Shown piece after piece: positions 36,491 to 49,406 of a stretch of 64,000 nucleotides of DNA (positions are counted from its first letter, which is position 1; each line of letters opens with the position of its first letter). The notes under the pieces were generated by a model. It made no database searches. It was given only the letters and a program-made list of their open reading frames with translations, and was not told the DNA's origin. The position numbers were made by a program, and so were the translations under genes. The DNA is from Nymphaea colorata (Eukaryota; Streptophyta; Magnoliopsida; Nymphaeales; Nymphaeaceae), in NCBI RefSeq assembly GCF_008831285.2, contig NC_045138.2:32149934-32213933 (forward strand). The letters are read 5' to 3'.

Positions 36491-39400
36491 GATTTGTTTC
36501 AGTGACAACATCAAATCAGGTAAGAAACTGATATTTCTGGCAATCTTTTTGTCTTCTCATAAAGCTGTCTGTCTTAATGAATGGCTGTTAAAGGGATGTA
36601 GTATGAGTTAGCCCTCGTGAACAATTCATCTTTGTACTGAAGTAAATATCCAATATCAACGAATCCAAAAAATGTAATCTTTTTCAAGAGAAATCTGAAA
36701 TAGAGAATTCTTCCCCCGTGCTTATCATAGTTGAAGGCTTGAAGCAATTCATCTTATTTTCATGCCAGGGATTGGCTTTAGGATTTCCTTTATCAGCATG
36801 ACTTTCCCGTTCACACTCTTTAGGATCAAATGTTCTCTGGAATCTGGATCGATATATATTCATTTTACCTGCCTTTTGCCTTAGACAAAAGATGACGGTT
36901 TGTATTCTTTGCAAAATGATCCTACTATTGGCAAAAATTTACATCTCAAACCAAACGCATAAATGTAGATGTGTGCGTGCTTAGATGCTGGATACTTTAT
37001 CAGTTGTTTACCCAGAACCCATCTTTGGAACTTCATGAATTCGAATTCATTGTCCTCGGTGAACTTTGTTAAAAGCACTGGCTTCTTGTTTGCGTATTGT
37101 TCTGAGCAGTGTAACTCAAGTTGTGGGGTGCAAGTATGGTTAGGCTGTTCTAAGGGTAGGATCTATGTCATATGGGTGCTTTTAAATGGCTGCCGCACCT
37201 GTGTTGATACTGGTGTTGGTGCTTTTTTTGGGTTCAGCCAACTGAACAGGGCCAAAACTGATTATTTCAAATGTGTACATAACTAAACTATATCTAATAC
37301 AAAAATTTATATCTAAATATAGATAAATGAGGCTACTAAGCAGTTAAATGGCTATGTAACAAATGATTTGTTATACATATATACACACACGTATATACAT
37401 ATATTCACTGCATCTGCATTTACATTTTTTTGAAATTGCTGTATCTGCACCCGCACTCTGCACACCCCGCACCCATGTGAGATAGGTTAGGATTTGGTGT
37501 GTGTGTTTGTGTGAATAATTTAGATCTCGCCCGATGTTGAGAAGGCAAAGTTGCCATTTGTGTCTGAGGACTTGGGCTCATTTGCAAGCCAACCAAAATA
37601 GCACTCAGCGTGTTTCCCTACAAGCATTTGGTATAGCGGTCGAGGGTTACCTGGTTACCTCCAGAGAACTGACCCATTAACGTTGCTGGTCCTTGACTCT
37701 TCGAAAACATAAAAGAAAATCCCAACAACTTGCAAGGAAAAAGACTGCTAATTGATGCAGTAGGTGCCCGCTTTGTTTGACCACAGTGGTCAATTCTGTT
37801 GTCTTATTGACTTGCTGACAGCTCCTCTTCATTATGATTTTGCTGCTGAATGAGAAAATATGCTAAGAGAACTATTTTTTGGCCTTGCGTTCCTTCTGTT
37901 GTTGGACTACCCACTCAACATAGTGCAGTTTTTGCTTTTGGTATCCCTTTTTCAAAAGCAAGGAACTGCTAACCTGTTTGCGTCGTCCAGGTTTTAGATT
38001 TTATGTTGGACTTTTATTAAGGCTGAACTATTTGTTTCAAACACATGGAAAGACGCGACTTCGTTGCATTGCCAGCGACGAAAAACTCTGTAGCTAGTAC
38101 TCCTGCTCCTAAGGTTAACTTTCTAACTTGTGATATATATGGAATGTGGGACCAATCTGCTCCTATGTGATTTAGCATTTGGTAGGATAAATAAGGGTCC
38201 ATCCTGGTGAGTTTTCTGTCCGAATATGGATGTAAATTGTTTGGATTATATAGACCATCGACCCAATTATGGATCCATCCAACTGGATCTGGTAAAAGAA
38301 ATTGGATCCAATTACTACTAAAATTCAGATTTGGTGATCTGTTTCATGGCCCAACTTGGATCCTTCCGACTGGAATTCGATAAACATCCGGCATAATTAC
38401 ATGTAACCGTTGGACCTTTTGTTGTTCACATCCAAACTAAGTCTGAAAAGAATAAAGGTGCGAATGCATTAAAATCTAGACCTGCCCAAATCTGAGCCGT
38501 CTACGTCAAAACTATTTCTGAGCACAATTGACTTTTTTCATGGGTTTAGATGGATTTTGCCAGATTAATAAAAATTTTCCTCTTGTATTGAGACTTTGAC
38601 GTCCTTCATCTTAAAGTTTTAAAGCCGGAGCTTGCAGCAAGGTGGATGTCTCCTGTTCACATATTGGCGTTAGTTTTTTTTGAAAGGAACCACTCGTTTG
38701 TTAGGCAATAATAGAAATCCTTACTTGCCAAAAAGTGGAAATAATTATCCTCTCCCTCTCTCTCTACAGGAGTCTCCCTCTCTCTACAGGAGCCGCGTAT
38801 TGGGTATATTTTTTGTTTGATTTCCTTGGGTGCTATTTTCCTAGTAACATTGAGAATTGGGTTGAAGTTTGTTATTCAGTGGGCTTGGGAGGGCCGGTTG
38901 TCCGCCCCCCACTCTCTGTGTGTTTGTCCAGGTTTTTCAGCTGTTGCATGATGTCTCGATACCGTTTAGTATTTTGTTTAAGAAGAAAAGGATCTTATTA
39001 GGTAAAATGTCTGAAAATATTTGGTGAAAAGCTGATTAGGTCAAAATAATGCTGGAGTACATGTCAATATTTTGAATAGAATAGTATAAGAGTCTTCCAC
39101 TACAACTAAGCTACAGGCCTAGAATGTTTTCAGTTTTGTTATTTAGGCTAAAAGCCTTACTTCTCTCTCTTAGGCCTGCTCAGCTCACCATAGGCTACGG
39201 CAACCCCAGATTCGGCTCCTTGAGTGCATTTTGTGAGCTTGAATGGTGCATCTGGAATAAGCTAAGCTAAGCTAGGCTGTTTGGTTTTCTTTCTCTGACC
39301 CACTGGTTTGCGAGTTCGGAACATATGTCTGTGTGAATCTGATGCTTTTTCAATTAAATTTTATGAATAAAATCACTTCCAAATGATGATCAGAATAGAA

Positions 39401-41130
39401 TTACATTAGCATTCACATCCCAACCAGAATCAAAATTCGATATAATTTAATATCCACTTGCACATGGATGTATACCCATCAATTTGTAAACCCTAGATTC
39501 AATCTAACATGGGTTCTCATAATCTGATTTCTGAATCCAATTCCTAACCTTAATTAGGTCGCACAAAAATCATGTTATCTGGATCTGACCCATATATAAC
39601 CCTAGTTTAGGGCCTCCAAATAATGAGCTAAGCAAGCCAAGCTGGGTTCTGCGTCACTGTTGGTCCTTTGAAGTTGAATTCCTGCACATATTGCGTGTAT
39701 ATGCAATATGTTTGAAGTCAAATAATCTCAGCGATGTTTTTCTCGGGTATTTTTCAACGAAGTTATTCTTCTAGAGTAAATCTGAAGAAAATATTAACAA
39801 TTTAAAAACAATAAAAATTGTAAAAAACCTTAAAAAATTCAAAAAATTAAAAAATATTAAAATCTCAGAAAAAAATCACTATAAATTTGTGATTTTTTCA
39901 TGTTTGGTGAGATTTTTTTTCCTTTTTTCGTTTTTATTTGATTTTTCTGTAAATATCGAAAGATTTTTAAAAAAATCTCGTAATATCTGTGACACTGGTA
40001 CAAACAGTATCTCTCCCCACTTTCCAAACGAATTTGGCAATAAAATAACAAGCTTCTTTATCCATTTACCAGAAATGATATAGACTTTGAGAGTTGATAC
40101 CGATATTTAACAAGGTTGTGTGTCAAAGAGGGCTGCAGAAAAGTAAATTCAGTGTGCAGCAGCACATGGGATAGCCAGTAACTTTGACTGTGCTTCCTGA
40201 GAATCTGAAATCCTCTGAGATGCCACCTACCATTGTCCAGAACACGGCCGAGAATCGATTCCTTCATCGACCAAATCTTATTTCTGAATAGATCTGACAT
40301 CTCTGCCGTCGGTTGATCTCATCCAACTATTCTCAACACAAACTAAAAGATCCACCAGTAGTACATGAACTTAATGTTCATAATTTTACTGGCCATCCAT
40401 CACCAAGGTGTTTGACTAAGATTTTAAGTTTCCCCGAGAATATGATTTAGTGACTTATATGAGCTACCCACATGCCATTAACAACTCAGGATGAAGCTCG
40501 AACTCAGCCTACGCGAAGTCCATTCTTTTCATATGCTATTGCCAGTTTGATTATGCTTTTATCATAAGATTTTCACCATAGCCGATTCAATGTCAAGAGA
40601 AACCCGAAGTTAATTTCGAAAACTATGGTTTCTTCTATTATTTGATTCCTTATTCATAATTTTACATATATTACACCTACTGTGTATATGCCACATTTTT
40701 GGAGAGTCCCTAAGAATGAGATTAGGAATTGGGAATATTAGCATGTGAAATCCTACTTGAGATGCTTTTGCATCTTCCCATACTCATGGTACAGCACAGA
40801 TCCCTTCTGAAAACGGGATCAGAGTTCTTTTTGTCCTGATTTTTTACCATTGAGTTAAAATAAGAAAGGGCACTTTTTGCAATATTATTAATTAAGCTGA
40901 ATTTTAAGTGGTTTATTTTGGCAGCTCTCTTATAAACCAGCACCAATTAACTAAATCTAAATTTTGAAAGAGGAATAGAGACAAACTAAATATAGATTTT
41001 CTTTTTATTTTTTGAAGAAAGGTCTAAACATACTTTCACAGGAGTCAAAATTAGATGCCGGCTGACATGTTTGGCATTTTAATCAAGCATAACGCTGACT
41101 AAGGCACAAAAAGCCAGCGTTTGCGCCCCT
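36491..41130. other. Intergenic DNA downstream of HD16
   Basis: The first part should be the HD16 3' UTR. The rest contains no supported gene. Patches rich in GGATCC/GGATCTG at about 38220-38440 and 39360-39610 look like old degenerate repeats. A short A-rich low-complexity block lies at about 39770-39900. Confidence 0.6.
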
Positions 41131-41137
41131 TGCTGCC

Positions 41138-41146
41138 TATATATAT
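41138..41146 (+). promoter_or_regulatory. TATA box of the small protein gene
   Basis: TATATATAT at this position would place the transcription start at roughly 41165-41175 by the usual plant spacing. That leaves a very short leader before the ATG at 41180 or the one at 41192. Confidence 0.5.
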
Positions 41147-41179
41147 TCACAACCGTTGGCGTCTATCGGAAACTCTCTC

Positions 41180-41575
41180 ATGCTGGACGCGATGGAGTGG
41201 TCTCCCAGCCTAGACAGAGCAAACTCCGTCACCGGAATCCGAAATTGGTGGCAGAGTGACCAGAGAAGTGTCCGACATGGGCACCGGAGCCTGCGGCTCG
41301 GCGCCACGGCCGACGCCTGCTGCGGTTGTTGGAGAGCATCACCACCTAAGATGAAGGGCTGGAGGGTCTTGTGGAGGAGAATTAGGAAGGGAAGGTGCAG
41401 GATCTTCAACTTCTCCAAGTCAGTCTGTGTTGCTTATGATCCTTATACCTATGCCCAGAACTTTGATCATGGGTTTGCGTCGTTGGAGCCGGACAATCTC
41501 AGCCGTTCATTCTCAGCAAGGTTCTCCAGTCGGTCGAGGGATTACCTGGTCAGGATTGATCGAGATTTTGCTTGA
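41180..41575 (+). CDS. Small intronless plant protein of unknown function, about 131 aa
   Basis: The function is unknown. The protein is basic and Ser/Arg-rich. Its middle section (PKMKGWRVLWRRIRKGR) is followed by a motif I recognise from many short plant proteins: VAYDPYTYAQNFDHG, then LEPDNLSRSFSARF near the end. It has no signal peptide or clear membrane segment. The first ATG in the frame is 41180 (MLDAMEW); the second, 41192, is an equally good start given the nearby TATA box. The frame continues open upstream without an ATG. The stop is followed by a CTT-repeat tract. Such proteins often respond to stress or hormones, but nothing here shows that. Confidence 0.75.
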   Translation: MLDAMEWSPSLDRANSVTGIRNWWQSDQRSVRHGHRSLRLGATADACCGCWRASPPKMKGWRVLWRRIRKGRCRIFNFSKSVCVAYDPYTYAQNFDHGFASLEPDNLSRSFSARFSSRSRDYLVRIDRDFA

Positions 41576-43223
41576 GTTTTGTGGCTCCGTTTCTTCCTTC
41601 TTCTTCTTCTTCTTCTTCTCGACTCTGCTAGATCTCTCAGGTGAACTGTACAAAGAAAAAAAAGAAAGTTGAAGTGAGCAGATGCGTGTTACGATGACAA
41701 TTGGTTGTCATTTTTCCCGAGAATGAATAGCGTTTGATAAGTGGGGATATTCTTTGACTGTCTGTTGTCTCTCAAGAGATTTTGACAATTGCTCGTCATT
41801 TTTTTCCGATTAGGAGAGCAATTAGTGTTTGACAGGTAGGAATATTCATATTTATCATTTAGCGTACTTGGGTAGTTGTTTGATAGGCAAAAATACTCTT
41901 CAGCGTGAAACTATGTTTTAAAAAACAAGTTCTGTATGCCCCTCAATGCATATAACAAGTGTGCCCGATGTGAACATATTTACCACACTTCTCCTCTTTT
42001 TTTTCATAATGTGCGAGAGCTGATAAAATAGGAATCTATACTAAAATTTGAGGACAAAAAGTCTCCAATTATAATAACAAACCGCATTTACAATGTGTGA
42101 GAGAGCATAGATAACAAATCCAACCCCTCAATGATAAATAGGGATATCCTAAATAGGCCGAAACCCGTCACCCTTTTCCTTGCCTCGGGTCCAATGAATT
42201 CATTTATGAGGAGGGCCACCTCAGACAATTATTCTTCCACTCAAACTAGCTTTTACCATTTGAGTTGGTGATTTTCACAGTTAATGCAAGCGAGAAAAGA
42301 TATTCAAGCAATCAAACAACCCCTAAAAAAAAGGAAAAGAAAAAAATGTCTACTTTGTAGATATTAGACCTGTGTGGAAGCTTAGATATAAAGCCGGCGA
42401 TGCTCGTTTTAGCGGAGGGCGGTGGGTGTTCGGATCGGACGCAGACAAGCTACTAGGCAACCGTGTTCGGGACATTTAGGTGTTTGCAATAAGGAATTTC
42501 TTTCACCTTTCCATTTTTCATTTTTGTCCTTAAGGAGGTGTTCCTACTCTTTTTAACATTTTTCCCTGTTAGGAATATTTTAATCATTTCATGCGTACCA
42601 ACACTTTCCTTTTTTTTTTTTTTTTTTATTTATTGAGGGTCCGAACCATTGTATGGATGTAAACCGTTTGGATCGGATCCAATGATCCAAAAACAACCGA
42701 GAATCAGATTCATTGAAAGATTTTCTTGGTGGCTTTGGTTTGTGCAGCTCACGTTCACACCTCGTTTGGATTTGGATGACTTTTCTTGGTCTCAAACAGG
42801 CAGCTGTCGCTAACCAGTGATGTTCATAGTTCCGTGTTCATCGCCATATTCTTCCGTGTCTTCAACCATCATCATTATTAGTTTTGGACAAGTATTACTT
42901 GACAACATATTCGTCATCCGAGGGATTGATGCAACGGTGTGAAATGAGGATTGGTTGGTGGTCAATTTTTATTTTGAGTGTCAAGGACCTCAACCTCCTG
43001 TGCTGCAAAAATGAGATCATCGCGCAACTTGAAGCGCAGATGACCCTTGGAGACACCGAAAACATGCCCTGTACCTTGGGAAGATGGGGTTTGAGTGAGA
43101 GTTTTGATTCTCTATTGGGCGGTGTGTGTTCCCCGCTCACCTGGATCACATACTACACCCTTTTGATAAACTGGGACTTCATATAAATTAAATAGGAAAA
43201 CCAATTGATTTTTTTCGTACCCA

Positions 43224-43363
43224 TTAGGTTGCTAACGGCGTTTGATGCACCCATTAAAACCAATTTGAGGTTGCCGTACAAATTTCACCCGATGCACAGG
43301 GCCAATCAAATTTCTAAAAAACCACGTTAAATTCTTTCATGCCATCAAACAGGCCCTAAAATA
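43224..43363. mobile_element. Possible MITE
   Basis: The left part reads TAGGTTGCTAACGGCGTTTGATG, split here as TAGGTTGCTAACGG and CGTTTGATG, and the right part reads CATCAAACAGGCCCTAA. The ends are partly complementary. No target duplication was confirmed. Confidence 0.35.
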
Positions 43364-43610
43364 AAAAGAAAATGTGTCTTGCATGTTTGTAATTTTTGCA
43401 TCCCTAATGCATGAATCAAGTTAGAACTCCCATCTTTGAGACATCTGAATTTGAGGGACAATGGAGATTTTGAACTCATGATTCTTGAATAAGTAGAATC
43501 TGTCGCAATCAAACACTTATCGAGGTTTAGCTGGAATCAAATTCCAGAGAATATAAATGCTAGCGCCATCAAATCAAACTCTACTATTCACAATCTTAAT
43601 GGGTCGTTTG

Positions 43611-43747
43611 GCTGTAGGGATACTATGTGATTATCTCATGATTGCCCCAGAGACTGGGATAGGTTCATTGAACACTAAAATTAGTGTGTCATGAATATGC
43701 TCTAATCATCATATGCTCACATAGTGTCCCTACTATCAAACAACCCC
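43611..43747. mobile_element. MITE with about 30-bp imperfect inverted ends
   Basis: The left end, GGGTCGTTTGGCTGTAGGG then ATACTATGTGA, pairs with the right end, TCACATAGTGTCCCTAC then TATCAAACAACCCC, over about 30 bp with a few mismatches. The element is 137 bp long and non-coding. I see no convincing target duplication. Confidence 0.6.
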
Positions 43748-44370
43748 TACGGCTAAATTTGTTTTCCCTTGGATATCAAATCAATACTGCATGGTTTCAT
43801 AACTCAAATCCATAGAACCGACATCCGCCGCCTAAGCTTCAGTCAACATATCAAGAAAAAAAAATGGAATTGGAAATCCTAATAATTGAAGACAAACTAT
43901 GACCATGAAAAATTGAAGGTGGAAACTCATGGCTAGCCTAATAAGCCAATGGATAAAACTAAAGGACAAAACTCTAGGATTTTTGCCTTCACATGTTGAA
44001 AGGAACAATATATAACTGAGATGACTAGTCCCTATTTGGGTCTTTTTCTTTTTTTTGTTGAGATTTATATTGTGCAATTGACTGAGTGCACATGATTGAA
44101 TGAACATGGGTACAAAAAAACTTTTTCATTTTCTTATTTCATGCTTCCATGAAAAGCAAGTGGATGCAGTGAGACCCCTGTTATCTGATGCAACCCTTCT
44201 ATTTAAAAACTATAGGTTTATTTTAAAGCTTTCTCTGCACAAGATAGTGCACCAAACTGAAGCAAAAGGAATCTTTCATTTTTCTGATTTTATGTGAGAA
44301 GTGATTAGCATTAGGGATGTATAGTTTGTGAGTAGAGGTTGTTCTCAACAAAATTGGGTCTACGAAACCG

Positions 44371-44502
44371 TTCAGTTTGGCAATTGGATCTTGAGTCCAA
44401 AATTAGTAGAAATAAAGCCGCGGGTTTGGTATGAGATCACTCATTTTGGCAATTGGATCTTGACCCTCCAAAATTAATAGAAACAAAGCCATGGAGTTTG
44501 GA
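44371..44502. repeat. About 70-bp tandem duplication
   Basis: TTTGGCAATTGGATCTTGA, AAATTA(G/A)TAGAAA and AAAGCC are repeated in order in two adjacent units that differ at several positions. Confidence 0.7.
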
Positions 44503-46320
44503 TCTTGCCCCATCCATGTCTTTCAAGTCCCATGGGCATCGTCCTTATGCAAGCTAAAGCTAGTGGTACCTTATGCCATCATAAAGGGTTGTTCAGAAAT
44601 AGTAATAAGATGTTACTTTTCTACATATTTGTTCAAAAAATTGAAATTGAAGCAGATTCGCAGTATATTTTTTGAATCGTTCCATTTTTAAGGCAGATAC
44701 ATGAAACAATAACATTCTGTTACTATTCTCAAACCGGCCCTAAAAGACCTCAGACCATTGGACTTCTAAGCCAATTTGGGATGCCCGTGGATCGAGGAGG
44801 AGATAAAGTAGGAAGATCAATATCCAATAAATACTGAAATTCTTGGATCTCCTATTCAGTTGCAACCAAAGTCATCTTCTAAAAAAACAGGGCCAAATGA
44901 TCATGCATGTACTTAGGCGTGGCTTTAGGATCCAATCTTTCCAGAGTTAGAACATTCCGAGTCATCTGGATCTGGATCTTTAAAAACTGAACTCAAATCC
45001 AAATACTAATGCTTTCTTTTTATCAGCTTAGCATTTAAGGCTCAGAATTTGATGAACATGGGATCGTGGGTCCAATTCCCCATGCACGGGCATCCATTGG
45101 GGCAGAAAACTAAGAAAACAGAGAAAGTGCCTACTTGCTTAGCAAATTCAAGCAAGTCAGAACAGTTACGAACGAAACAATTAATTTTTCAAGAGCCCGA
45201 TTCAAAGTCCACACAAAGATTAAGAGCATATGACCAAGTGACACGCTCCTAACAAAGAACAACACAACAATCTTCTTGGTGATACATGTCTACATATATA
45301 ATTGGGTTGTACTTTACAATCTATGCTGCTTTGATTTGTTTTTGTCAAACGCCCATAAATCAATCTTTCTTTGTGTATCTTAACAAAAAACAAACGTTTT
45401 TTTGGATCCCTAAAAGATTTGCTGCGTTCTTTGAGAAGTAGTATAAATAGAGTTTTAGTTGGAAAGAGTTGGATAGATATGGGCTAAGGTAAAGCTATAC
45501 AGTGTCTCGAATCTTTGGGAAATGTGATTTGGGGTAACTCTCAAGTAGATTCTTGCGTAGCTGTGCAATGATAAACTCAAGACAGAGAGTGGAATGGACG
45601 GGAAAAGATTTTTGAGAGGAGTGAAGCCCAAGCTGCAAGATGTTAATTGAAAACATTTTACTTTTGATAAATGACAAACATTAATTGCTATTGTCTTGGC
45701 AATCTTAGCTATTATGTTCTCTTCTTCCATTTAGACATCATATATGTTATTGTGCAGCGAAAAAGGTTCAATGTTTACATCGTTGAAGACTAGAAGATAC
45801 AATCAAGAGTACAGTTGGAAAGCCATTAAAGACTGATAAAATTTTTACAAAATTTAGGTATCTAGGCAAGTGATTTAATTCAACGCCTTCAAGAAGAAGG
45901 ATAACAATATGTTGATACCCAAAAGGCATTTTTTTTTAAACTCAAGTGGGAGAAAGAAATGGAGAAGGATTGGTACTGATTAAGTTTGTTGTCATAGTTC
46001 TTAGATTTTTTTGAAATTGAAACCAAAACTACTAGGAGACGGGCTGGGATTCGTTAGCAGGGTTGTTAGAGTGAGAGGCATGTAGCGCTATCAAGGGCAA
46101 CTGCATGCCAATCTGGTTCTGAAATTTCTCTGCACATGATTCAGATTCAATTTGGCAATGCCCATCCTTCTTGTACTGCAACTGCGAATCCCTTAGTGGA
46201 AGGAGGAAGATAGAGAAGGTAAAAAGAGATGAAAATGAAGCCTTGTCCTACCATTTTCCGGCGAATCACCTCTGCCGCCTTCTAAAGTCACTGATGTCAT
46301 GTTTTGGACGTTCATCCCAA

Positions 46321-46345
46321 ATTTAGATTTCTGGCTCTGCCACTG
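46321..46345. mobile_element. Isolated hAT right-end fragment
   Basis: TTTCTGGCTCTGCCACTG resembles the right terminus of the hAT element at 56078-60809 (TTTCTGGCTCCGCCACTG). No matching left end was found nearby. Confidence 0.35.
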
Positions 46346-46596
46346 AGGAAACGTGCATGAAGCATTTCAACCTCAGGCTGGCTTCAACATGTGCAAAGAA
46401 TTCCATTCTTTCCGTCATTTTAAAGAGAGAGCCTTCGCTTCCTCTTTGATTGCATGGAACAAGGAGAGAAAACAAAAGCCTGTGATATGGAGTTCGGGTT
46501 TATACATCCAGGGTCAGGCCTTGAACTATGAGAATTCTCCAAAGTTTCTAATCATTTAGGGTGTGTTTGTTTCACTGTAGATTTGATATCTGCTGT

Positions 46597-46623
46597 GATC
46601 TAAGATCACTAGGATCTTAGATC
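46597..46623. repeat. Perfect 11-bp hairpin
   Basis: GATCTAAGATC, a 5-nt spacer, and GATCTTAGATC form a perfect stem. It is preceded by GGGTGTGTTTGTTTC at about 46559, which resembles a MITE end. Confidence 0.75.
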
Positions 46624-47754
46624 TGTAAGGTTAGACACCCCCAATCGAGCCTTACGTTAGGCCGTGAATTCAAAATCCGTGCTATTAAGATTTTACAATG
46701 CATACCTTTTAACGATTTGAGATCTGAGGCTCTCAAACACTACGAAAAAGAGAAAAGAAACTTGGTGGAGCGGAGATATGACAAGATTATTATATATTCT
46801 TAGTTACCTGGATTCCACCATTGCCTCCCATTTCGTAGTGAATCTTACCTTTTCTCCATGTTGGGGCAATCATTTAACTTTCCAACAAGCTGGTGGGCTA
46901 AGAATTTCTATCTGTTGTCCTTTGCAGATGCTGGAAGAAAGTGTGAGCATAGTGCTCGAGCGTCCATAGACATGTACAATCATTTTCTTTTTCATTCATT
47001 AGAAAAGAAAGAAAGTTTCATCGAGGATTCAATGTTGCTCTTGTACTCAAAAGAGGGTTCACATGTCTGAACTTGAGATATGAATCAAGACCAGCTTCTC
47101 TGCAGCTTCTGCAGAATGACCTCAAGTTACAGTCTGCCATCTTAGGAATAATAATCTTTTAAAGTAGTCGATCTTGTTCTTGAAAGATGAGAAAACTATA
47201 TATCACAGGTTGGGAGGACTTTGTTTGAACGAATTGCTGTGGGGAACTTAATTTTGTATAAAAACTCGAAAACTAGAGCTACACTGTATCAGAAAATTCA
47301 GAAAATACGTCTATTCTTTACGATTAGGAGGCAAAATGCTAGCACTTAAGGAAAATTACCCAAAACAATATAATGTTTTCATGATCATCATTACCAGTAT
47401 GTATTTTAAATAACCCTTTGAAGAACGGAGAAAATCTCTTGGAGATTCAGTCACTTGATGAGGCCATTATATCTTATAATAACGACCTCGCTTGAGTTCG
47501 CCAGATCCATAAGATTTCATTGGGACCCAACTCAAGAAATCGATGGGGCATGCTGTTAGATATGCTTTGCATCTAGTGGCACTTTGCTGCTTAAGATTGC
47601 TAAATCTATTAGCTCTCGTTGTACCCAACTCAAGAAACCAGTGGGGCATGCTGCTCTCCTGCAGGATTATACATGGCATTTTATTTCATAAATTCTTGAA
47701 GTAGTTGGTTGCATGTAATCTGAGCTCTTCTTTATATATACTTTAATTTTAGAT

Positions 47755-48330
47755 CCTGACCTTGTCGGTGCTGTGTTTGCTGAAACCTTATGCATTCCAT
47801 ACTGATGAAGGAGAGACTATTAAGCATCTATTTTGGGACTGCCCGATTATACAGCATCTATACCAGACATCATGTTATACAATCAAATACTATATCTTCT
47901 AGATCTAAGTAAACTTGTCCTCAAGGTCATTTGGCATTAGGAACAGCGTGTGGGTGTTCTATGATCAGCCCCAAATTTATTCTATGAGGTATTGGTAAGG
48001 AGGCATTCTGTTGTCCGGTACACATCATTACGGGGCCAACATGCTGTTGGTTTAGAAGGAAGCCGCTTACTATGGCATACATGGACTTTCAGACTTGGTG
48101 GAAACTAGTGTGTGCTCAGAATGACGCATTTCACTGCGTGGCATTAAGGTTGACACAAGTCGAATTGCTAAGAAAGTTCTACGTGATGTTGCTTCTCTTA
48201 TCAAAGGACTTCAACCGGCTGTAAGATTCTGCTTCGTACATTTTTGTGCCTTCCTAACTGCCTGCTGAGAGGTCTTCAAATGAAATGTCATGAGATGACT
48301 CTATGCTCTCTTGCTCCAAGGGGCTTAGAG
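47755..48330 (+). mobile_element. LINE (non-LTR retrotransposon) 3' remnant
   Basis: Translation at about 47758 gives a degraded zinc-binding reverse-transcriptase tail: CLLKPYAF, then GETIKHLFWDCP, the usual ETxxHLFxxCP signature. About 200 nt on, a frame reads EKEAAYYGIHGLSDLVETS, which resembles the RNase H module that follows in plant L1-type elements. Frameshifts and stops intervene, and no upstream RT core is visible. Confidence 0.45.
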
Positions 48331-48412
48331 TAGTTGGTCAGGTTGATGGGCAGGTCGTAAACCTGTCATCAGTTAGTTTCTATGGACAATAGCGCTCGCC
48401 CCCCACCCCCCA

Positions 48413-48441
48413 ACACACACACACACACACACACACACACC
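48413..48441. repeat. (CA)n microsatellite
   Basis: A C-rich run passes into a CA dinucleotide run. It falls inside an open frame at 48382-48636 that I do not consider coding. Confidence 0.95.
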
Positions 48442-49406
48442 ATCTTTAAGAGAAGCAACTGGACTTCGATTGATTTCAACCGCAAAATATGCTTCAAGGT
48501 AGATGACTTACACCGTAGACTGAAAAATTTTTCCATGAAATGGGACGAGACAAACTATTATATGGTGAATAACTGCACCTATAAACGTATGGAGTACGGG
48601 TATTGTCACCGATGTGGATGGCAGACCTCTAGTTAGTATGGAGAGCAGGTAGACGCCGGTTCAACTATTGCTTTGAAGGATTCTTTTCGTGGACATTGAA
48701 CTCGCGGCAGCCAAAGCACCTGGTGACACACAAGTGACCTCAAACAGATGAGCAGTCTTTGCAGAACGATGGAAACGTGAAGTTGAAATGCTTTCTGATA
48801 TTAAACAGCCCGGAAAGTTCTTATCGAGCTGCTTGATTCTCAGTTGTGTAATTCAAATATGAACTGAACTGGGCTAAAGGGTGTGTACATAATACCGGCA
48901 TGAAAGTTACTTGTGACCGTGAAACTAACCATCTTTCATGTCGTGTGCAAAGCAGTCACTTTAAAAATAGAAATATTTCGTACATGAAAACACATCAACC
49001 ACGAGGTAAACCCTTGGGTTTTATAACTAGATTGCTCCTATATGATGATTCTTGTTAAAAAATGGCAAGTATAATTCAGAAATAGAGACAGAGAGGGAGG
49101 ACAAATAATTGGTAAGATATATTAAGGGAGAATATTATATTGGTACACTCAACACTGATAACAGACAAGACATGCAGGTGCATGACAAGGTAACAGCCGG
49201 AAATGAAAAAGCCTCGTACGAAATGGGAGGGTACTCATCCTTCTCACTCATTTTAAAAGCCAAGTTTCAGTAAGCGCCATCAATCAGTGCAAAATAAATC
49301 TGGGAGACAATCAGACAACATATAGAAGAAAACATTTCCTTGAATTTGGAAGTTGCCCATTAAAATGAGAGTGAGGCTGTCTTGAGGACGATTGTCTAAA
49401 ATGGAT

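Larger units (their letters stand above)
41576..47754. other. Intergenic DNA rich in MITE-like repeats
   Basis: No gene is supported. GTTTGATAG / CTATCAAAC words characteristic of MITE ends recur at 41740-41900, 42300-42320, 43224-43363 and 43611-43747. A tandem duplication lies at 44371-44502, a hAT-end fragment near 46321-46345, and a hairpin at 46597-46623. A TATAAATAG at 45442 is not followed by a usable reading frame. Confidence 0.6.

Noticed and set aside
42884-43186. 100-codon plus frame
   Set aside because: It begins at a TTG, has no recognisable motif, and is surrounded by repeats.
45437-45500. TATAAATAG on the plus strand as a promoter
   Set aside because: The ATG that follows is stopped after two codons, and no gene lies downstream on that strand.
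48382-48636. 84-codon frame across the CA microsatellite
   Set aside because: Poly-Thr/His comes from the CA repeat. The rest matches nothing and lies by a LINE remnant.
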